Origin: Ecdyonurus torrentis
Taxonomy: Eukaryota; Arthropoda; Insecta; Ephemeroptera; Heptageniidae
Reading direction: 5' to 3'
Assembly: GCA_949318235.1 (NCBI GenBank)
Contig: OX439134.1
Location: forward strand, 13,692,142 to 13,756,141
Length of the DNA stretch: 64,000 bases
The translations under genes and the position numbers were made by a program. The notes below the pieces were generated by a model that saw nothing but the letters and a program-made list of their open reading frames with translations, ran no database searches and was not told where the DNA came from. Shown piece by piece: positions 54,949-64,000 of the stretch. Within the stretch, counting starts at the first letter, position 1; each line of letters opens with the position of its first letter.

Positions 54949-55535
54949 TTTTTAGAAAGAGTATAACTAACAAGTAAGTAGATTCTATTGAAGTCAATAT
55001 TTACCTTTATTAATCACACTTCAGTAATTAATTCACCTATAACAAAAAAGGTCCGCCACGCCCCCCTAGGAGACCCTGACGTCATTTTTACAGTCGTCTT
55101 CTGTAGATTTGAAAATTAACGTTAATTTTAATATTTGCGCGTTCAAATTTGTAGAAGACGATCGCAAAAATGACATCAGGGTCTTCTATAGGGAGACGTG
55201 GTGGTGATTTTTTATAAATGAATTAATAATAATAATTAACGGCTTTTATTTGGGCGAAATTAGGCGTACAACCTTTCAATTTAACCCAACTGTTTTAGAT
55301 TACAGTCAGTTACAATATATAACAAATAATAGTGTTAGACATATAATGTTAATACAAAAAATGAATTAAAAATATTATGTTAACAAAATTTCACTAAAAT
55401 TAGTTCATTTATAAACAGAATATTTAAATTTTAAGTTTTTAATTACTGCGAAATGTAATTACTAATTAATAAAGGTAAACATTGACTTCAATATAGAATC
55501 TATACTTACAAAGTTAGTTATACTCTTTCTAAAAA
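54949..55535. mobile_element. 587-bp element with about 70-85 bp terminal inverted repeats
   Basis: The left arm (54949-55031) reads TTTTTAGAAAGAGTATAACT, then GATTCTATTGAAGTCAATAT and TTACCTTTATTAAT. The right arm (55443-55535) reads ATTAATAAAGGTAAACATTG, then ACTTCAATATAGAATCTATA and GTTAGTTATACTCTTTCTAA, its reverse complement with small indels. The interior holds a second, GC-richer palindrome (55028-55226). No transposase frame is present. Flanks show no obvious target duplication. It is inferred to be a MITE or foldback element, perhaps with the inner palindrome inserted into it. Confidence 0.75.
55028..55226. mobile_element. 199-bp near-perfect palindrome nested in the 54.9-kb element
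   Basis: The left arm TTAATTCACCTATAACAAAA, GGTCCGCCACGCCCCCCTAG, GAGACCCTGACGTCATTTTT, CGTCTTCTGTAGATTTGAA pairs with the right arm from TTCAAATTTGTAGAAGACGA to ATTTTTTATAAATGAATTAA. The centre TTAACGTTAA is itself palindromic. The two arms differ at a modest number of sites (for example GACGTCA against GACATCA), so it is an old palindrome and not an exact assembly duplication. No frame is present. Confidence 0.8.
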
Positions 55536-55539
55536 CATA

Positions 55540-56340
55540 GGAATATAACCAATCAATGTTAATTATAATGTGCACTATATATTTAATATTTGATTTATAA
55601 TAACTATGAACAAATTGTAATAATATATTTTATATATATAAAAATAATACAAAATTAAATAGAAAAGAAAAATTTGCACCGCTTAAAAGGTAAAGAAAGA
55701 AAATTCTTTTAATATTTATTAAAAGAAATGTACTTAAATGTTATCATCTTTCACATTATAATATTATATTTTTATTATACATTTTTGTTATGACTCGTTG
55801 CAGTTCTGCAATATATGTATTATACAATATACTGTAACTTGCATCAATAATAAAATTTTATATTATGAATAAAAGATAGAGTTGCATGAGTAAATAAAAT
55901 AAAAATACACAAGAGAGAAGATCATGATTATTAATGTTTTTCTATATAAAATTGAAATAAAAGTATAAGTGGGACTAAATTATTCTTCACTTAAAAACGT
56001 GATAATGGGAAATACGTGACTTTATGAATATTCAATTTTTATTTTATTAACTTTTTTAATATTATTACTATATTTAAAAAGTTTATTTTATTAGTCATGT
56101 TTTATATTATATAAATTTAATTTTTATAATATTTTTATAGGAACACAATAATGTTATTTGTATAAAAGTGTGTCTATATTTTAATGAGTATTATATTATG
56201 CAATGCACTTTCAATTTTTGCATTTTACTCCAAATGCAGATAACTTTATTTTATGTCCAAACTGAAAAGTATAATTTGATAAATGTTTAAAATTATCCAA
56301 AAATTTATTTCTATCTATATTTACATTATACAATTACTAA
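55540..56340. other. AT-rich spacer
   Basis: Nothing recognisable between the nested palindrome and the MITE at 56.35 kb. Confidence 0.55.
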
Positions 56341-56347
56341 ACCATTA

Positions 56348-56546
56348 CCAAAATAAGAAGAGAGGTTATTGCAACCGGGTGCACCCCCTTTCCTAGGATT
56401 CTAATAAAGTTTTAGAAATAAAATTTAACACGTATTACCTTCAATTTTACATTGATCAGCTGTAAATTTTTGTCGTTTATCTGTGGAAATTTGTTTCAGA
56501 AAAAGGGGTGCATCCGCGGTTGTGAAAATCTCTGTTCTTATTTTGG
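56348..56546. mobile_element. 199-bp MITE, CCAAAATAAGAA termini
   Basis: The left end CCAAAATAAGAAGAGAGGTT, then CAACCGGGTGCACCCCCTTT, pairs with the right end AAAAAGGGGTGCATCCGCGG, then TTGTGAAAATCTCTGTTCTT and ATTTTGG. The inverted repeats are about 45 bp with several mismatches. The loop of about 110 bp is AT-rich with TGATCAGCTG. No frame is present. The target duplication is not clear. Confidence 0.82.
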
Positions 56547-56645
56547 CCAGGGAATATATAAAATTATTATTTATTGAAAAGTAAAGATTTTCGCGTTTCA
56601 TCGTGTTTGTATGTATAGAGCATGAGTAAATACTTTAAAAAGAAA

Positions 56646-56692
56646 TCCATCTGACTGGGACTTGAACCCAGATCTTCTGCTTGCCGATTATT
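56646..56692 (-). other. tRNA-like T-arm (tRNA relic or tRNA-derived SINE piece)
   Basis: On the minus strand CTGGG, TTCAAGT, CCCAG (56671 to 56655) form a perfect T-stem and loop with a B-box-like GGTTCAAGTCC, followed by TCAGATGG. The upstream sequence (CGGCAAGCAGAAGATC) does not give a matching anticodon stem, and no 5' acceptor strand complementary to TCAGATG is found, so a whole tRNA is not supported. A tRNA relic or the head of a SINE is more likely. Confidence 0.5.
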
Positions 56693-56767
56693 TGTCTTCA
56701 TAATTCAATAGTATATTTTTTGTGCAATTTTCAATAGTAAATTTGTACGTTTGAATTTGTGTTTCAG

Positions 56768-56836
56768 GTGATCTGTTTTACACTTTGGAACCGCGGACAA
56801 CTTATCTCCACCGAAAATAAGATGAAAAGATAGATG
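56768..56836 (+). other. Candidate internal exon, 69 bp, probably non-coding
   Basis: A T-rich acceptor (GAATTTGTGTTTCAG, to 56767) and a consensus donor (ATG then GTAAGT at 56837-56842) bracket 69 bp that are GC-richer than both flanks (TTTGGAACCGCGGACAACTT). All three frames carry a stop, so it would be an untranslated or terminal exon, or part of a long non-coding RNA. Its last three bases are ATG, so a start codon could lie at the exon edge, but joining it to the next candidate gives only a five-codon frame. Weak evidence without transcripts. Confidence 0.3.
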
Positions 56837-57039
56837 GTAAGTGTTACAGTATTTATTAATAAAAATAATATTTTAAATTCCTCTTCATACAACTATTTTA
56901 ACAATTTAATACAGTATTTAAAAACTATGACCCTCAAACATCATTATACAATGAAAAAAAAAAAGTTATAATTAAATCAGAAGGATATAAAAATGTAATA
57001 CATAATTTACTTGAATGCACATGAATGCATAGTGACGAT

Positions 57040-57240
57040 GCTAAAATATTATAGTCTCGCGGCACGAGGCCGCACATGAAAGAAAGAAGAAGGGTTTAAA
57101 AGTTACAAGGGGTAACCGCCAAATGTCATATATCAGCTTGACCGATGACTTATGATGACTGAGTAAGGGAGAGAGAGAGAGAGAAATTGTGCAGAGATAA
57201 TGAGTATCTTTTAGCGTGGGATACAACTACTGTCTTACAC
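57040..57240. other. GC-richer patch with hairpin
   Basis: It begins with a short perfect hairpin, GCGGC ACGAG GCCGC (57060-57074), and ends with a short GA run (57170-57183). A 61-codon minus frame (57226 to 57041) ends FLSCAASCRETIIF with no known motif. It would lie within the intron between the two candidate exons. Confidence 0.3.
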
Positions 57241-57413
57241 ATCGTGCGAAAATACATTTATATAAATACAAAAGTTTCCTGTCTATAATAGTCCTGTAAG
57301 GTTTCGATATTTAATTGATGTATTTCTCTCTTTCTATTTTTTTTTTCACTCTAAACAATAGATGGGTAAAGATATAATATGGGATTTTTGTTTCTTTCTT
57401 TTTTTGTTTACAG

Positions 57414-57440
57414 GACGTTGTTCAATGAACTTTTATATAT
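57414..57440 (+). other. Candidate micro-exon, 27 bp
   Basis: A strong pyrimidine-rich acceptor (TTTCTTTCTTTTTTTGTTTA, CAG to 57413) and GTAAGT (57441-57446) bracket 27 bp starting GACGTTGTTCAATGAAC. It lies 577 bp after the first candidate exon in the same direction, which makes the pair more credible than either alone. No reading frame continues through both. Confidence 0.22.
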
Positions 57441-58198
57441 GTAAGTGAATTACATTGAATTTTTATGTAACTTTTTTTTTTACTGTAAAGTTGTGAAATA
57501 GAAATGTAATGAAACTTTATACTTTTAATGCAATTGTCTTTTTAAGGACAATTTTGGAATTTGATCTATATAATTTGATATAAGTTATGCACTAAAACTA
57601 AAAGCCGAAGAGATAACTATTTTGGCTCAAAACTATATGATGTGTACATTTTTCACCATAAAAGTTCCATTTGAGCATCAATTTTTTTTCCAACATGAAT
57701 ATAATATTATAGACTTTCACAACAAAATATTATGTTAAGTGCGTTAACAGTGTTAAACAATAAATTTATATATTCCTTTTTCTATGCGAATTTGTATATT
57801 TTCTTTAGTATTATTTTACGTAAAATTTAGGAATTTTTTTGTTGAAATTATTTTGAATGTTTATATTATATATGAGGTTTTAATAAACACACTGGAACAG
57901 TAATTGGTGACCAAAATTTTGAGTCACGATCTATAACATGACCCAGTACATATTCCTATACAGTGCTTGGTCACCAGTTCAAATACCACATGCTGTATAT
58001 TTTTAATTTAAAAAGTATTATGATAATTATTTAATATGAGGTTACATCAAGAGTATCATATGTTATCAAGTCTCAAATTTCATGTAAAACAATCGTCTAT
58101 ATGTGTATGACATATAGTCATTATTGGTAACATTATAGGCCATATTGAAAATGCAGATTTTTTTCTCTTGAAATAAAGGAAGAAGTGCAGATTCTGAC

Positions 58199-58201
<3 letters not shown>

Positions 58202-58281
<80 letters not shown>
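58202..58281. repeat. (TC)40 microsatellite
   Basis: A pure TC run. It is followed by about 75 bp of complex sequence (CAAGTCCTAGGCTCATTACG). The minus frames are Arg-Glu repeats with a leading MEALDPVVNDTLAEAMSFVM that I do not recognise. Confidence 0.95.
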
Positions 58282-58285
<4 letters not shown>

Positions 58286-58439
58286 CCTAGGCTCATTACG
58301 AAAGACATAGCTTCCGCTAGAGTGTCATTAACAACAGGATCTAAAGCCTCCATAACAATGTCGAAAGTAACTGAATCTTTTTTTCTCTCTCTCTCTACTG
58401 TATCATATCATCCCGTGAACAACAACCCTTTTCAGATAA

Positions 58440-59205
58440 TTTAATAACAAAAACGTGTGAGGAAATTCTGTTGTACAAAAAACATTATAAGGTCCATAAT
58501 TTTACTAAATGTGGATTTTTATATCGAGAGTATATTTTTTTTAACTTTAACATTACTTTCGCTGTAACAGGCAGGAAATCAGATACTGCGGGATTTGACT
58601 CTAGAAAGTTGTAAAGAAAGAAAACTCTGAAATTTTGCAAAGTATTTTGCAAAGTATAGGATAAGGCTTCAAAAATGAACAAAATGCTAGATTTTAAATT
58701 ATATAATTTTTAAAGTATTCGTCCCGCGTAAGAGCCCATGGTAATTTCAATAATAATTTTCTCTCGAGTCTGATGTTCATATATAAGTTTTAACAATTCT
58801 ATCATAGGTATAGAGCTGTTAATATTACTTTTAAATGGATCCAGAATGTTTCGAATTTTTCTTTTAAGATTTGAGGTACAAGCCATAAAAATACATAATC
58901 CTTATAAAATAATAAAATAGCAATACCAAAATATAAAAACATTTTAGCATAATAATTTAGTCTACTTTGACTGAAATTTGAGACAAGCTGGAAAATAAAA
59001 TGATTTTCATGTATGATGGCCCATATGCAAAATACGTATACGTATAAAACCTCCATACCAATGATTTTATAAAATCTTTAAACAACGTCTTAAAAAAAAC
59101 GATTTGACCTACTCCTTGCATTTGAGTATTTAAATTTACACTTGAATTACACCTAAACAAACAATAAAATGACGTCACAGTTTAGTTAGTTGACTACAAG
59201 TATAT
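58440..59205. other. Spacer
   Basis: No element recognised. Three short minus frames (58485-58682, 58802-59056, 58957-59178) have no motif. A TGACGTCA is at 59170-59177. Confidence 0.5.
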
Positions 59206-59530
<325 letters not shown>

Positions 59531-60072
59531 GATAAAAAAATTATGTTATGATTTTAATTCAATGATATACTGCTATTTTGTAAAGTAATTTTTAAAATAT
59601 AATTTTACGATATATACAATATTTGAGTGTTATAAAAACAGTTAAAAAAACATTTTTTTGCACTATTAATTCTCTTAAATATACTTTTGAAATTGAAAAT
59701 ATTTTAAAACTGTTCAAATAGAAAATTTTAAATGTTATAGACATAAATGTAATGATGCATTCACCATTATTAATTTATTTGTCGCAAAGTTATACAACAA
59801 TAAAATGAATACGTGAATATACCCATAAAATATAAATTTAAATGTTAATTTTTCTATATTTTTAATCCTTTTATAATTTTAGAATAATATAGAAGCTAAT
59901 TTCATTGATAAAAAAAATATAAAATATAATAAAATAATAATTTTTTTATATGCTTCTAATCAAACTATTCACCTACTTTTTTTGTTAACAAATTTGATCA
60001 AGTAAATAGCTGAGAACGTTAATATAGATTGACAGGTTTTTGGTATAAAGAATCAATAGCCGGTGGTGAGAC

Positions 60073-60074
<2 letters not shown>

Positions 60075-60155
<81 letters not shown>
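60075..60155. repeat. (GA)40 microsatellite
   Basis: A pure GA run followed by about 150 bp of complex sequence (to about 60310, with GCATGCAGTAGCAGCTGCGT). A 63-codon minus frame begins MPSSQVEALIWLRADAEMYA and enters the tract as Ser-Leu. Its first 30 residues look protein-like but match nothing I know. Confidence 0.95.
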
Positions 60156-60157
<2 letters not shown>

Positions 60158-60500
60158 GCATATCTTGACTGACATACCATGACTTGCATACATTTCTGCG
60201 TCAGCTCTTAACCAAATTAATGCCTCAACTTGACTAGAAGGCAAAACGCCGCCTATATAGCTTCAAAATCGTATATACGTATACGTTGGTTGCATGCAGT
60301 AGCAGCTGCGTATAATATTTTACACATCTGATCTCAATTTAATCACTTTTTAAGAAATTAAATAAATTTTCAAAACTTTTTTAACTTTTGTTTTGTTTAT
60401 TCGTATATGCCATGGATGTTGCTTGTTTAAAAAAAAAATATTTTAAATAAATTTTTGCATTATTAGTCTTTTCACTAAAAGCAATCAAAAATTAAATTTT

Positions 60501-60742
60501 AATGTAATAATTATGCTATAATAGCCCAATTTCAACAACATTTTTCACTACAACATAATGTATGTTATACAGCATAATAACTATATTTTATAGTATAAAT
60601 GTTATCTTGTATAGCATAAATATTTTATTGTGCCAAATTTATAGCAACAATTATGCTATAAAGACATAAATACGCCATTCTATATAACGACATAAATGCA
60701 GCATAATTATATTACGTAATTTCTACTTTCCGCATGTACCGT
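60501..60742 (-). mobile_element. AGCATAAATTAC-family MITE, copy at 60.6 kb
   Basis: Reverse orientation. CCCAATTTCAACAACATTTT and CACTACAACATAATGTATGT match the 3' block. ACGACATAAATGCAGCATAA, TTACGTAATTTCTACTTTCC and GCATGTACCG match the 5' block, so the consensus left end is close to CATGCGGAAAG. No frame is present. Confidence 0.7.
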
Positions 60743-60772
60743 ATCAAACCACAAATTTATCTTATCACCTGC

Positions 60773-60795
60773 AAAAAAAAAAAAAAAAAAAAAAA
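60773..60795. repeat. Poly-A tract
   Basis: An A run of about 23 bases just outside the 60.6-kb MITE. Confidence 0.9.
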
Positions 60796-61938
60796 TTTAA
60801 AGATAAAAAATAATAATAATAACACAAGTGCAATTATTTACCATTGACTTGGAGATTATTGCATCCATACGAAATATGCGGTGCCATGATAAATGTCATA
60901 TGATAGGAATTCACATTTAACATTTCTCATTCGCATGACTATTTTTTTGTATTTTGAAACAAAGCTTATACATTTTATACAGTATAAAAAAATCAATCAA
61001 TGTGTTTATACAGGATTATTATAGCATTGATCCAAATTTTTATGTTCCACTTTCTGAAACTTTAATTTTAAAAAATTCTTTTTCATGGCACTTTAAAATG
61101 TTATCATTTGCATTTCAGTGAGACCAAATTTGAAAACTTTAGAAAAAAAAAACTTTTAAAAAAATGGAAACGTGGGAGAATTGAATATTAAAAATGAAAA
61201 TATATAATATTTGAATACTTTTTTTCTTTAATAAAAATGTAGAAAAAAAACTCGTATCAATCAGTTTAAAATTAGCCACAAATCACAAAAACATTATATT
61301 GAAAACGTGTTACCATAAAATTATATATAATTTTTTTTCCATGTAAAATTTTCAATATATTGAACAGGGGATGATATTTATTTAAATTGATTCATTTAAA
61401 AAATGTTACTCTTTTTTTTATTTCCCTTTCTCTCCCTCACTATACAATTTTATATATAATTCTCATTATTTTTAGCTTAAAATTATATTGTTTCTCTTTT
61501 TTTATTTTAAACTATAGCAAATTATTTTTCAATGAGTCAATTTTCCAATTGATTAGTCATTATTGTTTTATAAATAAAAAAAAACTAATATTTTTATATG
61601 AAAGGGATTTGATATTTAATTAAAATTTGGTTTGAATATTGAGATGAATTTAAATATTTTCTCAATTCTTTTATTATATACGACCTTTTACGCATTTTAA
61701 TTATTGTGAAGTTTCTTTACGTGTTTTTTTTTGTATCTACAATGCTAAAATATTGTTTTAATAAATTCATTTTATTCCATTTTATAACTGATATTAATAT
61801 TCAGTGTACATGCTCATGATTTTTTATTTTTTTCTATATACGAACTTGAGTTCTGGTAGACCATATAAAAACAACGGATAATTTGCACAGACCTTGAAAA
61901 TGTAACTTAAAAAAATAACTTTAAATTTTAAAACATTT

Positions 61939-62025
61939 TTATATATTGAAAGTATACATCCATAAAGAAAATAATAATTCTATTAATTTTTTTTAAATAA
62001 AATTTATCGTATTGTTATTCTCTAT
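61939..62025 (+). repeat. 86-bp direct repeat, copy 1
   Basis: TATATATTGAAAGTATACAT, then CCATAAAGAAAATAATAATT, to TTGTTATTCTCTAT is repeated at 63486-63571 with about three differences, so the duplication is recent. It ends where the family 1 MITE copy d starts. Confidence 0.85.
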
Positions 62026-62368
62026 TAAAGGAATAGACCAGAGAAAAACATAAGCATTTATATCACAAAACACTTGATGGGATTTATATAAATAACATTA
62101 GTTTGTCTCAAAACCCAACAGTAGCCCCGTAGCAGTGATCAGAAAATTCGATTTTTGCAACCCGCACAACATTTTCATACTAATTTTTGCATGTTTCTGA
62201 CGTCATAAACATGAAATTTCACGGAAATGGCATACTTTACAGTTTTTTCACGCTCTCTCGTGGGGCTACATTAACATACTGGTAAAAATTGTCATCAGTT
62301 TTGAAGATACCATTTCGTGTTTATTCATTAAAAAGCACGTCATGTTGTTTTATGTGGTCTATGACTAA
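62025..62368 (+). mobile_element. TTAA-flanked MITE, family 1, copy d
   Basis: It starts TTAA (62025-62028) then AGGAATAGACCAGAGAAAAA and ends TTTTATGTGGTCTATGACTAA. The right target is CTAA, one mismatch from TTAA. It contains TGACGTCA (62198-62205), CTCAAAACCCAACAGTAGCC and CATTTCGTGTTTATTCATTA. No transposase frame is present. Confidence 0.82.
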
Positions 62369-62369
62369 G

Positions 62370-63485
62370 ATTTCTTTCATTTTTCTATGCATGCATGCAC
62401 AATGTATATAAATATATATATACAGACTTAGTTCTAATCCATATTATACACTATATAAAATTATCCGAAATTCGATGCTAGAGACTTTTATGTTTACTCT
62501 CTTATAGTCTCTACCACAGTGTATGTTTATTCACCATACCAGTGCATGGGTATACAATGAAATAGCTGTAGAAAAATGCAATAAATATGTACCCATAATT
62601 GAAAATATAATATGACGAGATGAATAGTGTAATTATAATGTGTTATGTTATTGTAAGCAGCCTGTATAATATGTCTTTGAAAATAAATATTTTTATAGAA
62701 GTATATAAATAATATTTACAAAATAAAGTCAGATTTCAGCGCATGTATTCAACAAAATACTGTTTATAAAAGTCTTTCAAAAAAAAAAAAAAAAAACTAA
62801 TACTATTTAAATTCAAAGGTAAAAGTGTGCTATTTATAGTTTTAAAAAAAATCAAAACATATATATAATTTAATTTTTATCTATCGATGAATTACAATTT
62901 CAAAAAAATGACATTGAACAAAGGTATACATTACAATATCAATTGTAATTTTGCACTTTTTTTCTCTCTCTTATTTGTTCTGTTCAGTTCAGTCAAGGAT
63001 TTTTATTAAAGCGGAAACGAAAGCATGAAAATATAAAAACTATAAAAAAATTATATAAAATACAATTTTTATTTTTCATTGAAATTATATAATTCACGTG
63101 TATAATGTTTCAAGGTAATCATATATTACGTATATCTATCAATTAATTAAAATTATACAGGTCAATAATTTATATAAAAATTGTGACTTATTGTTAAAAT
63201 TATTATTATATAGTATGTTGAATGTTGACATTAATAAAATGATGAAAAATTGAAAAAAAAAACAAAAATCATCAAGTAGAAACATGAATTTTAAATGTTT
63301 TGAATGAAAAGTATCATTAGGTTAGTCATGTTAATTATGAGTAATGTTTTTTGTTTGCAACCATCATTTTTCATTTTTTTTTTTTAACTGTAAATATTTT
63401 TTGTATGTTACCGGTATAAAAACGTCATCACACTTTTAAAACTTTTACTTTTTTCCCTTATATTCTTTATTTTAAATTATAGAAT
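62370..63485. other. AT-rich spacer
   Basis: An A run of about 19 (62779-62797) and otherwise nothing recognisable. Confidence 0.55.
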
Positions 63486-63571
63486 TTATATATTGAAAGT
63501 ATACATCCATAAAGAAAATAATAATTCTATTAATTTTTTTAAATAAAACTTATCCTATTGTTATTCTCTAT
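63486..63571 (+). repeat. 86-bp direct repeat, copy 2
   Basis: Near-identical to 61939-62025. Here the sequence continues CTAAAAATATATTTTTTAGG with no MITE, so this may resemble the pre-insertion state. Confidence 0.85.
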
Positions 63572-64000
63572 CTAAAAATATATTTTTTAGGTTTAACTTT
63601 TTCATATACACCTAATTTAAATTTCACTTATATTTTATTTTTAATTTGTAATAATTATTATTATTTTTGTATTTAAACATTTAATTTTTGTATGAAATTT
63701 GTTAAATGTCTTAATTAAACATTGTATATAAATAAACCATTTTTATGCCATTTTACATTTTTCAACATTTTCACAATTTTTTTTGCAAAAAATTACAAAT
63801 TTTCAACATATTTGCACCATTGTTTTGGCTAAAAAAATCATGCACCTTTTTTGTGACATTTAAAAAAAAAAAATCAACAAAAAACCGGTCTCTATATTTA
63901 TGTAATAGCTAATTAATAAGACAAGTGTGTGTTTTTATCTGTTTTATTTACTGGTATATGTCACTTAAAATTTTATCAGTTATTCTATATATTTTTAGTT
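63572..64000. other. AT-rich right edge
   Basis: Nothing recognisable. Confidence 0.5.

Noticed and set aside
56646..56720. Complete tRNA gene on the minus strand
   Set aside because: Only the T-arm is convincing; the anticodon and acceptor stems do not pair.

Overview
This window looks like gene-poor intergenic DNA (or the inside of very large introns) from an animal nuclear genome. It is extremely A+T-rich by eye, no open reading frame resembles a known protein family, and the longest frames are short or are translations of microsatellites. Three things point to a eukaryote, most likely an invertebrate: dozens of long GA, TA, CA and poly-A/T tracts; many small non-autonomous DNA transposons (MITEs) with TTAA or TA target duplications; and a few splice-like signals. 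I cannot name the species or phylum.

Layout. 0-12 kb: AT-rich spacer, a palindromic AGCATAAATTAC element near the left edge, a TA-flanked MITE at 4.2 kb, long GA and TA tracts, and two divergent copies of a TTAA-flanked MITE at 8.7 and 10.0 kb. 12-24 kb: microsatellites, two copies of a TA-flanked GGGTGT MITE (17.0 and 21.4 kb), and a tandem array of six or seven units of about 100-145 bp (20.4-21.1 kb), each with a conserved box and an internal inverted repeat. 24-38 kb: GA tracts up to about 116 bp, a palindromic element at 29.2 kb, a CpG-rich island at 32.9-33.4 kb with repeated TGCGCA and a CRE palindrome, and a 76-bp perfect-armed hairpin at 34.4 kb flanked by an exact 9-bp duplication. 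38-50 kb: a CACGGAAAA-ended MITE, more AGCATAAATTAC elements, a compound CT/CA tract of about 245 bp, and a TTAA-flanked element at 49.7 kb. 50-64 kb: further MITE copies, a nested pair of inverted repeats at 54.9-55.5 kb, a 199-bp MITE at 56.3 kb, a tRNA-like T-arm and two candidate non-coding exons at 56.7-57.4 kb, three long GA tracts, and a recent 86-bp duplication near the right edge.

No pathway or operon can be read here. What ties the window together is that several unrelated-looking element families carry the same 8-bp palindrome TGACGTCA (12 occurrences, against well under one expected at this composition), so mobile elements may be spreading CRE/ATF-type sites. The strongest candidates for something undescribed are the 76-bp hairpin with 9-bp duplications, the hairpin tandem array at 20.4 kb, the nested inverted-repeat element at 55 kb, and the AGCATAAATTAC palindrome family.
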